Shown here piece after piece: positions 5,946 to 12,466 of a stretch of DNA of 14,761 nt; the first letter of the stretch is position 1; each line of letters starts with the position of its first letter. The position numbers and the translations under genes were made by a program. This stretch comes from QHYU01 sp041493955. GTDB lineage: Bacteria; Acidobacteriota; Terriglobia; Acidiferrales; UBA7541. The stretch is taken from assembly GCA_041493955.1 (NCBI GenBank), contig JBGPZW010000083.1, positions 1-14,761 on the forward strand, written 5' to 3'. A model generated the notes under the pieces. It did not search any database. It was given only the letters and a program-made list of their open reading frames with translations, and was not told the DNA's origin.

Positions 5946-7577
5946 GTGCTGAAGATCACGATAGATAAGGAAGCTGGAAAAACCACCCTAGTGTTGGAAG
6001 GTAAGCTTGCAGGTCCGTGGGTGGGAGAGCTTGAACAGTGCTGGCATGCAGAGACCACTGGGGAAACGCAACCCGCCATCCGTGTGCACCTGCAGGCGGT
6101 GAGTTTCATTGACGCTGCCGGCAAAGGGCTGCTGGCCCAGATGCATCGACAGGGAGCAGAACTGGTGGCGACGGGTTGCATGACCCGGGCAATCGTGGCG
6201 GAAATCACCAGCCAAAAACCCGCCTCCGCCTGCGAGCAGAACCACGGGGGGGCGGGGAAGAAGACGTTGGCCGTTCTCCTCTGTGTTGCGACACTGGTTT
6301 CTAGTGCAAGCCTGCGCGCTCAAGTAAAAGCGCCGGTGCGGTTGACGCTCCGCGAAGCGGCTTCTCTAGCCCTCAGACAGAACCCGCAGGTGCAGATCGC
6401 CATCTTAAACCAGGCACAGAGCGGCCAGGACAAGAACATTGCGCTGTCGGCGCTGCTGCCTCAGGCAAGTCTGGAGATTAGTGACAGGGTGCTGCGGGAG
6501 AACCTCGAAGCCAATCTCGGCCGGCGCATCCCCGGCTTTCCGCAGCACGCTGGGCCGTTCCAGGTCTTCCAGGCAGGCCCGCAATTCGGGATGCCCCTGC
6601 TGGACCTGACGCTCTGGCGCCGCTGGCAATCCTCTCGCGAGAACGTGCGCGCCAGCGACGCGCAGAGGCAGTCGGCGCGCGAGCAGGTGGTGTTGCTGGT
6701 GGTCTCACAATACTTGGGCTGCCTGCGGGCCGTGGCCGATGTGCGTGCGGCGCAATCGCGTGTGGAGCTGGCCCAGGCGCTGTATGACCAGGCGGCCGAT
6801 TTGCAGAAGAGCGGCGTGGGCACGGGCATCGACACGCTGCGCGCCAACGTCGAGCTGCAGAACGAAAAGCAGCGGTTGATCGTGGCGGAGACGGCGCGGA
6901 AGACCGCGGTCTATGGCCTGGTGCGGTTGCTGAACCTGGACCCGCAGCAGACCATCGACCTCGGCGATGAGTTGAGTTTCTTCGAGACGCCTGGATTCGG
7001 CGTCGAGCAAAGCCTTGAGCGCGCCTATGCCGCGCGACCAGAGATGCGGGAGCTGAGTGCGAGAGAAAGAGCGACCTATTACGATAAGCGCGCCGCGAGC
7101 GAATCGCGCCTACCGGCGGCCCGCTCTGACGGCGCCTGGGCGTACCAGGGCCTCTCGGCGCCGAGCTCCATCCCGACTTACCAGTACCAAGTCAGCATGC
7201 GGATGCCGCTCTTCACCGGCGGGCGCATCCGCGCGGAAATCACCCGGGCGGACCTGGAGCTGAAAAAGTTTGCGCAGCAGCGCGACGATTTGCGCAACCA
7301 GATTGCGCTTGAGGTCAAGACGGCCGTGGCCAATCTGGACTCGGCGCGCAATGAAGTGGACGTGGCTAACCTGGGCATGAAACTTGCCCAGGAGGAAGTC
7401 AGCCAGGCGCGCGACCGCTTCGAGGCCGGCGTGGCCAACAACATCGAAGTCATTTCCGCGCAGGACGCCCTGGCCCGCGCCAACGACAACCAGATCGCCG
7501 CTCTCTACCGCTACAACCAGGCGCGCGCCGACCTGGCCCATTCGATCGGACAGATGGAATCGCTCTACGTGAAATGA
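5946..7577 (+). CDS. STAS-like domain fused in frame to a TolC-family outer-membrane efflux protein
   Basis: The frame encodes 543 residues from GTG 5946. Residues 1-90 resemble a STAS (anti-sigma-antagonist/MlaB-like) domain: a LVLEGKLAGPWVGELEQCW strand-helix start, VSFIDAAGKGLLAQMHRQGAEL in the middle, and a final MTRAIVAEI. The usual phospho-Ser of DSSG is Ala here (DAAG, 56-59). Residues 105-125 form a complete Sec signal peptide (KK, then TLAVLLCVATLVSSA, then SLRAQ). About 130-543 is a TolC-type protein (LTLREAASLALRQNP, long helical repeats, and a late VEVGVAN-like EAGVANNIEVISAQDALARA), about 418 mature residues, normal for the family. A signal sequence starting at residue 105 cannot work in the usual way behind a folded domain, so TolC is probably translated separately. 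In-frame internal candidates are ATG 6180, GTG 6195 and TTG 6267. A seven-G run (6246-6252) sits at the joint. The adaptor gene follows after 18 bp. Confidence 0.85.
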   Translation: MLKITIDKEAGKTTLVLEGKLAGPWVGELEQCWHAETTGETQPAIRVHLQAVSFIDAAGKGLLAQMHRQGAELVATGCMTRAIVAEITSQKPASACEQNHGGAGKKTLAVLLCVATLVSSASLRAQVKAPVRLTLREAASLALRQNPQVQIAILNQAQSGQDKNIALSALLPQASLEISDRVLRENLEANLGRRIPGFPQHAGPFQVFQAGPQFGMPLLDLTLWRRWQSSRENVRASDAQRQSAREQVVLLVVSQYLGCLRAVADVRAAQSRVELAQALYDQAADLQKSGVGTGIDTLRANVELQNEKQRLIVAETARKTAVYGLVRLLNLDPQQTIDLGDELSFFETPGFGVEQSLERAYAARPEMRELSARERATYYDKRAASESRLPAARSDGAWAYQGLSAPSSIPTYQYQVSMRMPLFTGGRIRAEITRADLELKKFAQQRDDLRNQIALEVKTAVANLDSARNEVDVANLGMKLAQEEVSQARDRFEAGVANNIEVISAQDALARANDNQIAALYRYNQARADLAHSIGQMESLYVK

Positions 7578-7584
7578 AGATCCC

Positions 7585-7592
7585 AGGTGAGG
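7585..7592 (+). promoter_or_regulatory. Ribosome binding site choosing ATG 7596
   Basis: AGGTGAGG lies 3 nt before ATG 7596. It overlaps an upstream in-frame GTG at 7587, which therefore lacks its own ribosome site. This favours ATG 7596 as the adaptor start. Confidence 0.5.
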
Positions 7593-7595
7593 ACC

Positions 7596-8897
7596 ATGAC
7601 TAGTGTTGAGATCGAACTCGGGTTCGAAAATTTCGACAAGGTGCCGCACATTCCGGAGCCGCCGCCAAAGCAAGGCTGGAGCGGCGGCTGGTCCAATCCC
7701 CGTGTGCGGGGCGCCATTTTCGGAGCGGCGACGCTCTCGGTCTTAGCGCTTGCGCTGCTCTTCTTCTACTACAGCAGGAGGGAATCCACCGACGACGCGC
7801 AAGTGGACGGCCACATCGCGCCGGTGGCGTCGAAGATTTACGGCAACGTCGCCGAAGTGTTGGTGGACGACAACCAGCCGGTCAGGGCGGGCCAAGTGCT
7901 GGTGCGCATCGACCCGCGGGACTCCCAGGCCAACCTGGACAAGGCGCGCGCGGCGCTGGCCCTGGCCGAGGGCCAGGCAGGCTCGGCGCACGTGGGCGTG
8001 CCGTGGACACGCGAACTCGCGGAGAGCGGCCGCTCCAACGCCGACGCACAATTCGCCTCGGCCGAAGCGGACTACGCCCGCGCCAGGCTGGCCTACGAGC
8101 AGGCCACCAGCTCCGACCTCGCCTATGCCCGCGCCAACGTGGAAAAGCGTCAGGCCAGCAACGACCGCGCTCGTGCGGACCTCGAGCGCATGCGCCCGCT
8201 CGCCGCCAAAGCCGAAATCTCGAAACAGGAGTTCGATAGCTTCGTCGCCGCGTCGCGTGTGACCGAAAGCGAGCAGAAAGCCGACCAGGAAAAGCTGGCG
8301 CAGGCCGAGAAGAACGTCGAGATCACCCGCGCTGCGCAGCTGGCGGCCCAGGCGCGAGTCGACGAGAGCCGCGCCGGCATCTCGCAGGCACGCGCCAATT
8401 TCAGACAAGTGAACATGCGCACGGCCGAAGCATCGGCGGCATCGGCAGGGGTGGCTTCCGCGCGCGCCGCGCGTGAAGCAGCCGCGCTACAACTGAGCTA
8501 CGCCACCATCATCGCGCCGGTGGACGGCGTGGTGACGCGGAAATCAGTTGAAGTCGGACAGATTGTCCAGCCGGGACAGGGGCTGCTAGTGGTCGTGCCG
8601 CTCCAAAACGTCTGGGTGACAGCGAACTTCAAGGAAACGCAGCTTGCCCACGTGCGACCCGGGCAAAGGGCCGAGGTCAAAGTGGACATGTACGGCAAGA
8701 CCCTCACCGGCCACGTGGATTCGATCGCCGGCGCCACCGGCGCGCGCCTAAGCCTGCTGCCACCGGAAAATGCCACCGGTAATTACGTAAAAGTCGTGCA
8801 GCGGATCCCGGTGAAGATCGTGCTCGACCACGTTCCCGAGGATAAAGCTATTCTGCGACCGGGCATGAACGTGGGCGCGACGATCATCACGCGGTGA
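7596..8897 (+). CDS. emrA: EmrA/HlyD-type periplasmic membrane-fusion adaptor
   Basis: The protein has 433 residues from ATG 7596. A short cytoplasmic N-terminus leads to one membrane anchor (about 37-60). Then comes the first lipoyl half-motif (STDDAQVDGHIAPVASKIYG...VRAGQVLVRIDPRD, about 64-109), a long Ala/Glu/Arg-rich alpha-helical hairpin (about 110-300), the second lipoyl half (YATIIAPVDGVVTRKSVEVGQIVQPG, about 302-327), and a beta-barrel domain with VWVTANFKETQLAHVRPGQ and the closing RPGMNVGATI. These are the diagnostic EmrA-family segments. The adaptor bridges an inner-membrane DHA2 pump to a TolC channel; both partners are the flanking genes. It starts 18 bp after TolC and ends 39 bp before the pump gene, consistent with one transcript. 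The substrate cannot be told from sequence. Confidence 0.93.
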   Translation: MTSVEIELGFENFDKVPHIPEPPPKQGWSGGWSNPRVRGAIFGAATLSVLALALLFFYYSRRESTDDAQVDGHIAPVASKIYGNVAEVLVDDNQPVRAGQVLVRIDPRDSQANLDKARAALALAEGQAGSAHVGVPWTRELAESGRSNADAQFASAEADYARARLAYEQATSSDLAYARANVEKRQASNDRARADLERMRPLAAKAEISKQEFDSFVAASRVTESEQKADQEKLAQAEKNVEITRAAQLAAQARVDESRAGISQARANFRQVNMRTAEASAASAGVASARAAREAAALQLSYATIIAPVDGVVTRKSVEVGQIVQPGQGLLVVVPLQNVWVTANFKETQLAHVRPGQRAEVKVDMYGKTLTGHVDSIAGATGARLSLLPPENATGNYVKVVQRIPVKIVLDHVPEDKAILRPGMNVGATIITR

Positions 8898-8936
8898 GCA
8901 CTAGAGGAGCCAACGGGCGATTGCCGGGGGATAGTG

Positions 8937-10523
8937 ATGAAGAACCTGCTCGCCAAACTGCGCACAGAAAACGGGGAGGTCAACCCTTGGGTAATCGCCG
9001 TCACGGTCACCCTGGCGACATTCATGGAGGTGCTCGACACGAGCATCGCGAACGTCGCGCTGCCGCACATCGCTGGCAACCTTTCGGCCGGGGTAGACGA
9101 AAGCACTTGGGTACTGACTTCGTATCTGGTGTCGAACGCGATCGTGCTGCCGCTTTCAGGCTGGTTTTCCTCTATGATCGGCCGCAAGCGCTTCTACATG
9201 ACCTGCGTCGTACTGTTCACGATGAGCTCGTTCCTGTGCGGTCTGGCCCCAAGCCTGGGAATGCTGGTGTTCTTCCGCATCCTGCAAGGCGCCGGGGGCG
9301 GCGGCTTGCAGCCGAGCGAACAGGCCATCCTGGCGGACACGTTCTTACCAGCCAAGCGTGGCATGGCTTTCGCGGTCTACGGCATCGCCGTGGTCGTGGC
9401 GCCCACGCTCGGGCCGTGGCTCGGCGGATGGATCACCGACAATTATAGCTGGCATTGGATTTTCTACATCAACGTTCCAGTAGGAATACTTTCGCTGCTG
9501 CTTACGTCAGCCCTGATCAGCGATCCGCCCTACATGGAGCGCAAGGGCTTCCGGTCAGGCGTGAAGATAGACTACATCGGCATCGGCCTACTAAGCCTCG
9601 GCCTGGGCAGCATGCAGATCGTGCTCGACAAGGGCCAGCGCGAGGACTGGTTCAGCTCGAATTTCATCTGGTTCTTCTTCCTGGCGATGATGGTCGCCCT
9701 GGTGGCGGCGGTGATCTGGGAACTGAGACAGCGCGAGCCCGTGGTAGACCTGCGGATGCTCGGAGAGCGGAACTTCGCGCTCTCGACGATCAGCATGTTC
9801 TTCCTCGGCTTCGTGTTGTATGCGAGCACGGTGCTTCTGCCGCAGCTTATGCAGACGTTGATGGGCTACCCGGCTGAAACTGCCGGGTTGGCGCTTTCCC
9901 CGGGCGGACTGGTCATCATGGCGATGATGCCCGTTGTGGGCGTGCTCGTTTCCAAGATCGAAGCGCGCTGGCTTATCATCTTCGGCGCTGTGATCAATGC
10001 ATTGGCGCTCTTCAGCATGGCGCACTGGAATCTGAACATTGATTTCCGCACCGCGGTTCTGGGCCGAATGTTCCAGGCGCTGGGCCTGGCGTTCCTATTC
10101 ATCCCGATCAACGTCGCGGCATTTGCCTTCGTGCCCAGAGAAAAGACCAACAGCGGCACGGGGCTGATCAACCTGGCGCGCAACCTCGGCGCCAGCGTCG
10201 GCATCGCCACGGTGACCACGCTGCTCGACCGCCGCGCGCAGTTCCATCAGGTCAACCTGACCAGCCATCTGGACCCGTCTAATCCGGCATACCGCTCGAT
10301 GGTGGCCGGGACCTCGGCGCAGTTGATGGCGCAGGGCTCGAGCGCCGCACAGGCTTTGGCGCAAGCGCACGGCATGCTTTATGGGATCGTGCAGCGGCAG
10401 TCGGCGATGCTCGCGTTTGTGGACAACTTCTGGTTGTTGGGCATCATTTTCCTGGCCGTGATCCCGCTGATGCTGCTGATGAAGAAGTCGAGGCCGCAGG
10501 TAGGGGCCGTGCCGGTGCACTGA
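8937..10523 (+). CDS. emrB: EmrB-type DHA2 family multidrug H+ antiporter (14 TM)
   Basis: The protein has 528 residues from ATG 8937 (an adjacent GTG at 8934 is also possible); a GGGGG run at 8926-8930 is the likely ribosome site. DHA2 signatures are visible: motif D1 LDTSIANVALPHI (33-45, with the helix-1 Asp34), motif A GWFSSMIGRKRF between helices 2 and 3, RILQGAGGGGLQPSEQA in helix 4, and antiporter motif C around VVVAPTLGPWLGGWITD in helix 5. The fourteen-helix length is normal for EmrB/QacA. The family exports hydrophobic toxic compounds using the proton gradient, and EmrB works with EmrA and TolC across both membranes. The protein ends in a polar tail with KKSRPQVGAVPVH. It is the third member of the efflux unit. 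Confidence 0.93.
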   Translation: MKNLLAKLRTENGEVNPWVIAVTVTLATFMEVLDTSIANVALPHIAGNLSAGVDESTWVLTSYLVSNAIVLPLSGWFSSMIGRKRFYMTCVVLFTMSSFLCGLAPSLGMLVFFRILQGAGGGGLQPSEQAILADTFLPAKRGMAFAVYGIAVVVAPTLGPWLGGWITDNYSWHWIFYINVPVGILSLLLTSALISDPPYMERKGFRSGVKIDYIGIGLLSLGLGSMQIVLDKGQREDWFSSNFIWFFFLAMMVALVAAVIWELRQREPVVDLRMLGERNFALSTISMFFLGFVLYASTVLLPQLMQTLMGYPAETAGLALSPGGLVIMAMMPVVGVLVSKIEARWLIIFGAVINALALFSMAHWNLNIDFRTAVLGRMFQALGLAFLFIPINVAAFAFVPREKTNSGTGLINLARNLGASVGIATVTTLLDRRAQFHQVNLTSHLDPSNPAYRSMVAGTSAQLMAQGSSAAQALAQAHGMLYGIVQRQSAMLAFVDNFWLLGIIFLAVIPLMLLMKKSRPQVGAVPVH

Positions 10524-10528
10524 GCAGT

Positions 10529-10542
10529 CGGGGCCGGCCCCG
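10529..10542. repeat. Perfect 14-bp GC palindrome
   Basis: CGGGGCCGGCCCCG lies just after the pump stop codon and 53 bp before the sigma-factor start. It could fold in RNA and weaken read-through to the sigma gene, but it lacks a T-tract, so it is not a standard terminator. In DNA this GC-rich it may be chance. Confidence 0.3.
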
Positions 10543-10584
10543 CCTCGGCGGTTCCGGCCCGCGATTCGGCGAGTGGTTCCAATC

Positions 10585-10591
10585 AGGAGGG
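10585..10591 (+). promoter_or_regulatory. Strong ribosome binding site of the sigma-factor gene
   Basis: AGGAGGG lies 4 nt before ATG 10596, the clearest Shine-Dalgarno of the cluster. It fixes the sigma-factor start and suggests efficient translation. Confidence 0.6.
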
Positions 10592-10595
10592 TACC

Positions 10596-11288
10596 ATGCA
10601 ATCGAAGAGCGATTCGCACGCGCAACACAGCACGTCCACCCTGAACGACGCCCAACTGATTTACCGGGGCCTACGCGGCGACCCGGACGCGCTCGAGGCC
10701 CTGTTTGCGCGCCACAACAGCGCCCTTTACCAGACCGTCCTGGGCGTGCTGGGCAATCCCGAGGACGCCGAAGACGCGCTCCAGGAGGGCCTGCTCGCCG
10801 CCTACCGCAACCTGCGGCGGTTTGAGGGCCGCTCACAGTTTTCCACCTGGTTGACGCGCATCGTCATCAACGCCGCGCTGATGCGCCGACGCAGCCAGCG
10901 CGCCCGGCCGGCCGTCTCGCTCGACGAGCCGCCGCGGGAAGATGAGCTGCCGCTCGCCGAGCGGTTCGCCGACGAGGGACCGAATCCCGAACAGGTCTAT
11001 GCGGGCAAAGAGCTGCGCGAGTTCGTGGAGGAAGATCTGGAAGACCTCTCACCGCTACTGCGCTCCGCATTCCTCCTACGAGAGGTCGAAGGGCTTTCTA
11101 CAGGAGAAGCCGCGGAAGAACTCGGCGTGAGGGAAAACACGCTTAAGGCGCGGTTGTGGCGGGCGCGCCAAAAACTGGCCGAGCGGCTGGCTCCGCGCCT
11201 GCGCCGCAAGGCCGCGCACAAGGCAGAATCATCTTCCGGCGAGGTGTTTTCGATCAGCGCCACCCCCTACGCCTACGGCACAGACTGA
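10596..11288 (+). CDS. ECF-type RNA polymerase sigma factor
   Basis: The protein has 230 residues. Region 2 spans about 28-98 (ALEALFARHNSALYQTVLGV, EDAEDALQEGLLAAYRNLRRF, FSTWLTRIVINAALMRRR). A variable acidic linker covers about 105-140. Region 4 spans about 148-200 (LSPLLRSAFLLREVEGLSTG, EAAEELGVRENTLKARLWRAR), with the promoter-recognition helix-turn-helix. There is no region 1.1 or 3, as expected for group 4 sigma factors. A 30-residue C-terminal tail rich in Ser/Ala/Tyr is longer than the family minimum. ECF factors are normally paired with an adjacent anti-sigma gene, but none is present; the next gene, 12 bp downstream, is a broken aldo/keto reductase. Its place after EmrB suggests co-transcription, so sigma54 activation of the efflux promoter might raise the level of this sigma factor. 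Its targets are unknown. Confidence 0.92.
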   Translation: MQSKSDSHAQHSTSTLNDAQLIYRGLRGDPDALEALFARHNSALYQTVLGVLGNPEDAEDALQEGLLAAYRNLRRFEGRSQFSTWLTRIVINAALMRRRSQRARPAVSLDEPPREDELPLAERFADEGPNPEQVYAGKELREFVEEDLEDLSPLLRSAFLLREVEGLSTGEAAEELGVRENTLKARLWRARQKLAERLAPRLRRKAAHKAESSSGEVFSISATPYAYGTD

Positions 11289-11300
11289 GGGAGGGACAAC

Positions 11301-11975
11301 ATGGCTACCGCACAGAATAAGCCGGCCGGCCCAGTGCTGCGCCGGCGGCTCGGCCGCAGCCCACTCGTGGTGTCCGCTCTGGGCCTGGGCTGCATGGGCA
11401 TGTCGGAGTTCTACGGGCCGCACGATGACAGCGAGTCGGTGGCCACAATCCGGCACGCACTCGACCGCGGCGTCAACTTCCTCGATACGGCCAACGTCTA
11501 TGGCTTGGGGCACAACGAAGAGTTGTTCGGCCAGGCGATTCGCGGGCGGCACGACCAATTGATTCTCGCCACCAAGTTTGGTGCCGTGCGCAGCGATCCG
11601 GGCGCGTGGGAGGGCGTCAACGGGCGGCCTGAATACGTGCAGCAGTGCTGCGAGGAAAGCCTGGAGCGGCTCGGCGGGCTGAGCAAACAAGGCAATCCGC
11701 TGTTAAGGTTTCTGTGGTGTGAGGTGGCGGTACACGCCGTACGCCGGGATCCGGAGCTGCAGCGTTTCTACCGCCGCAAGTTGATCCAGAAAGGTCTGGG
11801 GAAGGCGAGAGTGGCCGTCGCTCGCAAACTCGGGATCCAACTGTGGAGCATGTTGCGCGATCAGATTGATTATAACGAGTTCTGTCGTCGTGGACAGATG
11901 CGTCAGAAAAACGGTGATGCCTGTGCGGGGATGCCTGAAACGCGCTATGGTGCGGAACAGTCACCGGCCGAGTGA
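11301..11975 (+). pseudogene. Truncated aldo/keto reductase fused in frame to an IS110 transposase tail
   Basis: The frame encodes 224 residues with a good ribosome site (GAGGGAGGGAC) before ATG 11301. Residues 1-125 are the start of an aldo/keto reductase: RRLGRSPLVVSALGLGCMGM, the catalytic Asp62 and Tyr67 in FLDTANVYG, Lys92 in LATKFG, then NGRPEYVQQCCEESLERLG. The family would continue with the segment bearing the catalytic His (YYQHRVD-like) and the rest of a TIM barrel of about 320 residues. Instead, from about residue 127 (nucleotide 11679), the sequence becomes LSKQGNPLLRFLW...RRDPELQRFYRRKLIQKGLGKARVAVARKL, the C-terminal part of IS110-family transposases. Only about three barrel strands and part of the active site remain, so the reductase cannot work. 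It starts 12 bp after the sigma gene and was probably the last operon gene before the break. Confidence 0.85.
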
Positions 11976-12210
11976 TTAAGCTACCCGCCTCCCCAAGGGG
12001 AGTCCGAATAACTCATCATGGTTGATCGTGACCGAAGAGATGGTTGGTGGGCAACACCGAGCTGATGAACGGAAACAGGCTGAGAAAGTTAGGGTGACAC
12101 AGGTGAACAAAAGGGATACGGAGGGACACGGTTCGTGCGCCGGCGAAGAAGTGTGCTCGAACCCAGTGATCATGCAAAGAAAACACTCTTGCAATGGCCG
12201 GCGTCGTTAG
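11679..12210 (+). mobile_element. IS110-family relic (transposase C-terminus plus probable right-end non-coding DNA)
   Basis: About 98 codons of transposase C-terminal (Transposase_20-type) sequence are kept, up to a stop at 11975. The N-terminal RuvC-like DEDD domain and the rest are missing. The 235 bp after the stop look non-coding and include a CTCCCC-AA-GGGGAG hairpin (11989-12002). IS110 elements lack terminal inverted repeats, so the right boundary (about 12210, near GGCCGGCGTCGTTAG) is only a guess. IS110-family elements encode a structured bridge RNA in their non-coding ends, at the left in the IS110 group and at the right in the IS1111 group, so part of one could survive here. Confidence 0.6.
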
Positions 12211-12466
12211 AGTTAGCGCGTTAATCGCCCAGGTTCTCTCTCCCGAAATCTCACCCTCAGTTGTGCCGAACTTGTATCGAACGTGATTCTTGCCCCAAAC
12301 ATTCGATTAACAGCCGACATGCTGAAAAACCTAAGTGCCCTGTCTGGTGTCGCTTGCAAGAAATGCGGAGCCGTTTTTCTTGATCCCCGCCCTCACGGGA
12401 AGGAGAACGAATTCTCGCATCCAAGACAAGCGAGACAGATGACACAAGAATCGCAATATTGCTCCT
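11976..12466. other. Non-coding stretch after the IS110 relic
   Basis: About 490 bp lie between the chimeric frame and the 3' end of the minus-strand pump. The first half is probably the transposon's end. The second half (about 12210-12466) shows nothing recognisable: the short frames there (62-72 codons) have no family resemblance or ribosome sites, and the missing reductase C-terminus was not found in it. No clear bidirectional terminator is visible between the converging genes. Confidence 0.45.

Noticed and set aside
7110..7673. 187-codon minus-strand frame spanning the TolC/adaptor junction
   Set aside because: Overlaps two well-supported genes on the other strand.
7743..8408. 221-codon minus-strand frame inside the adaptor gene
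   Set aside because: Antisense shadow of a high-GC coiled-coil region; it lacks any recognisable domain.
8894..9448. 184-codon plus-strand frame overlapping the EmrB gene
   Set aside because: Out of frame with all DHA2 motifs; a shadow.
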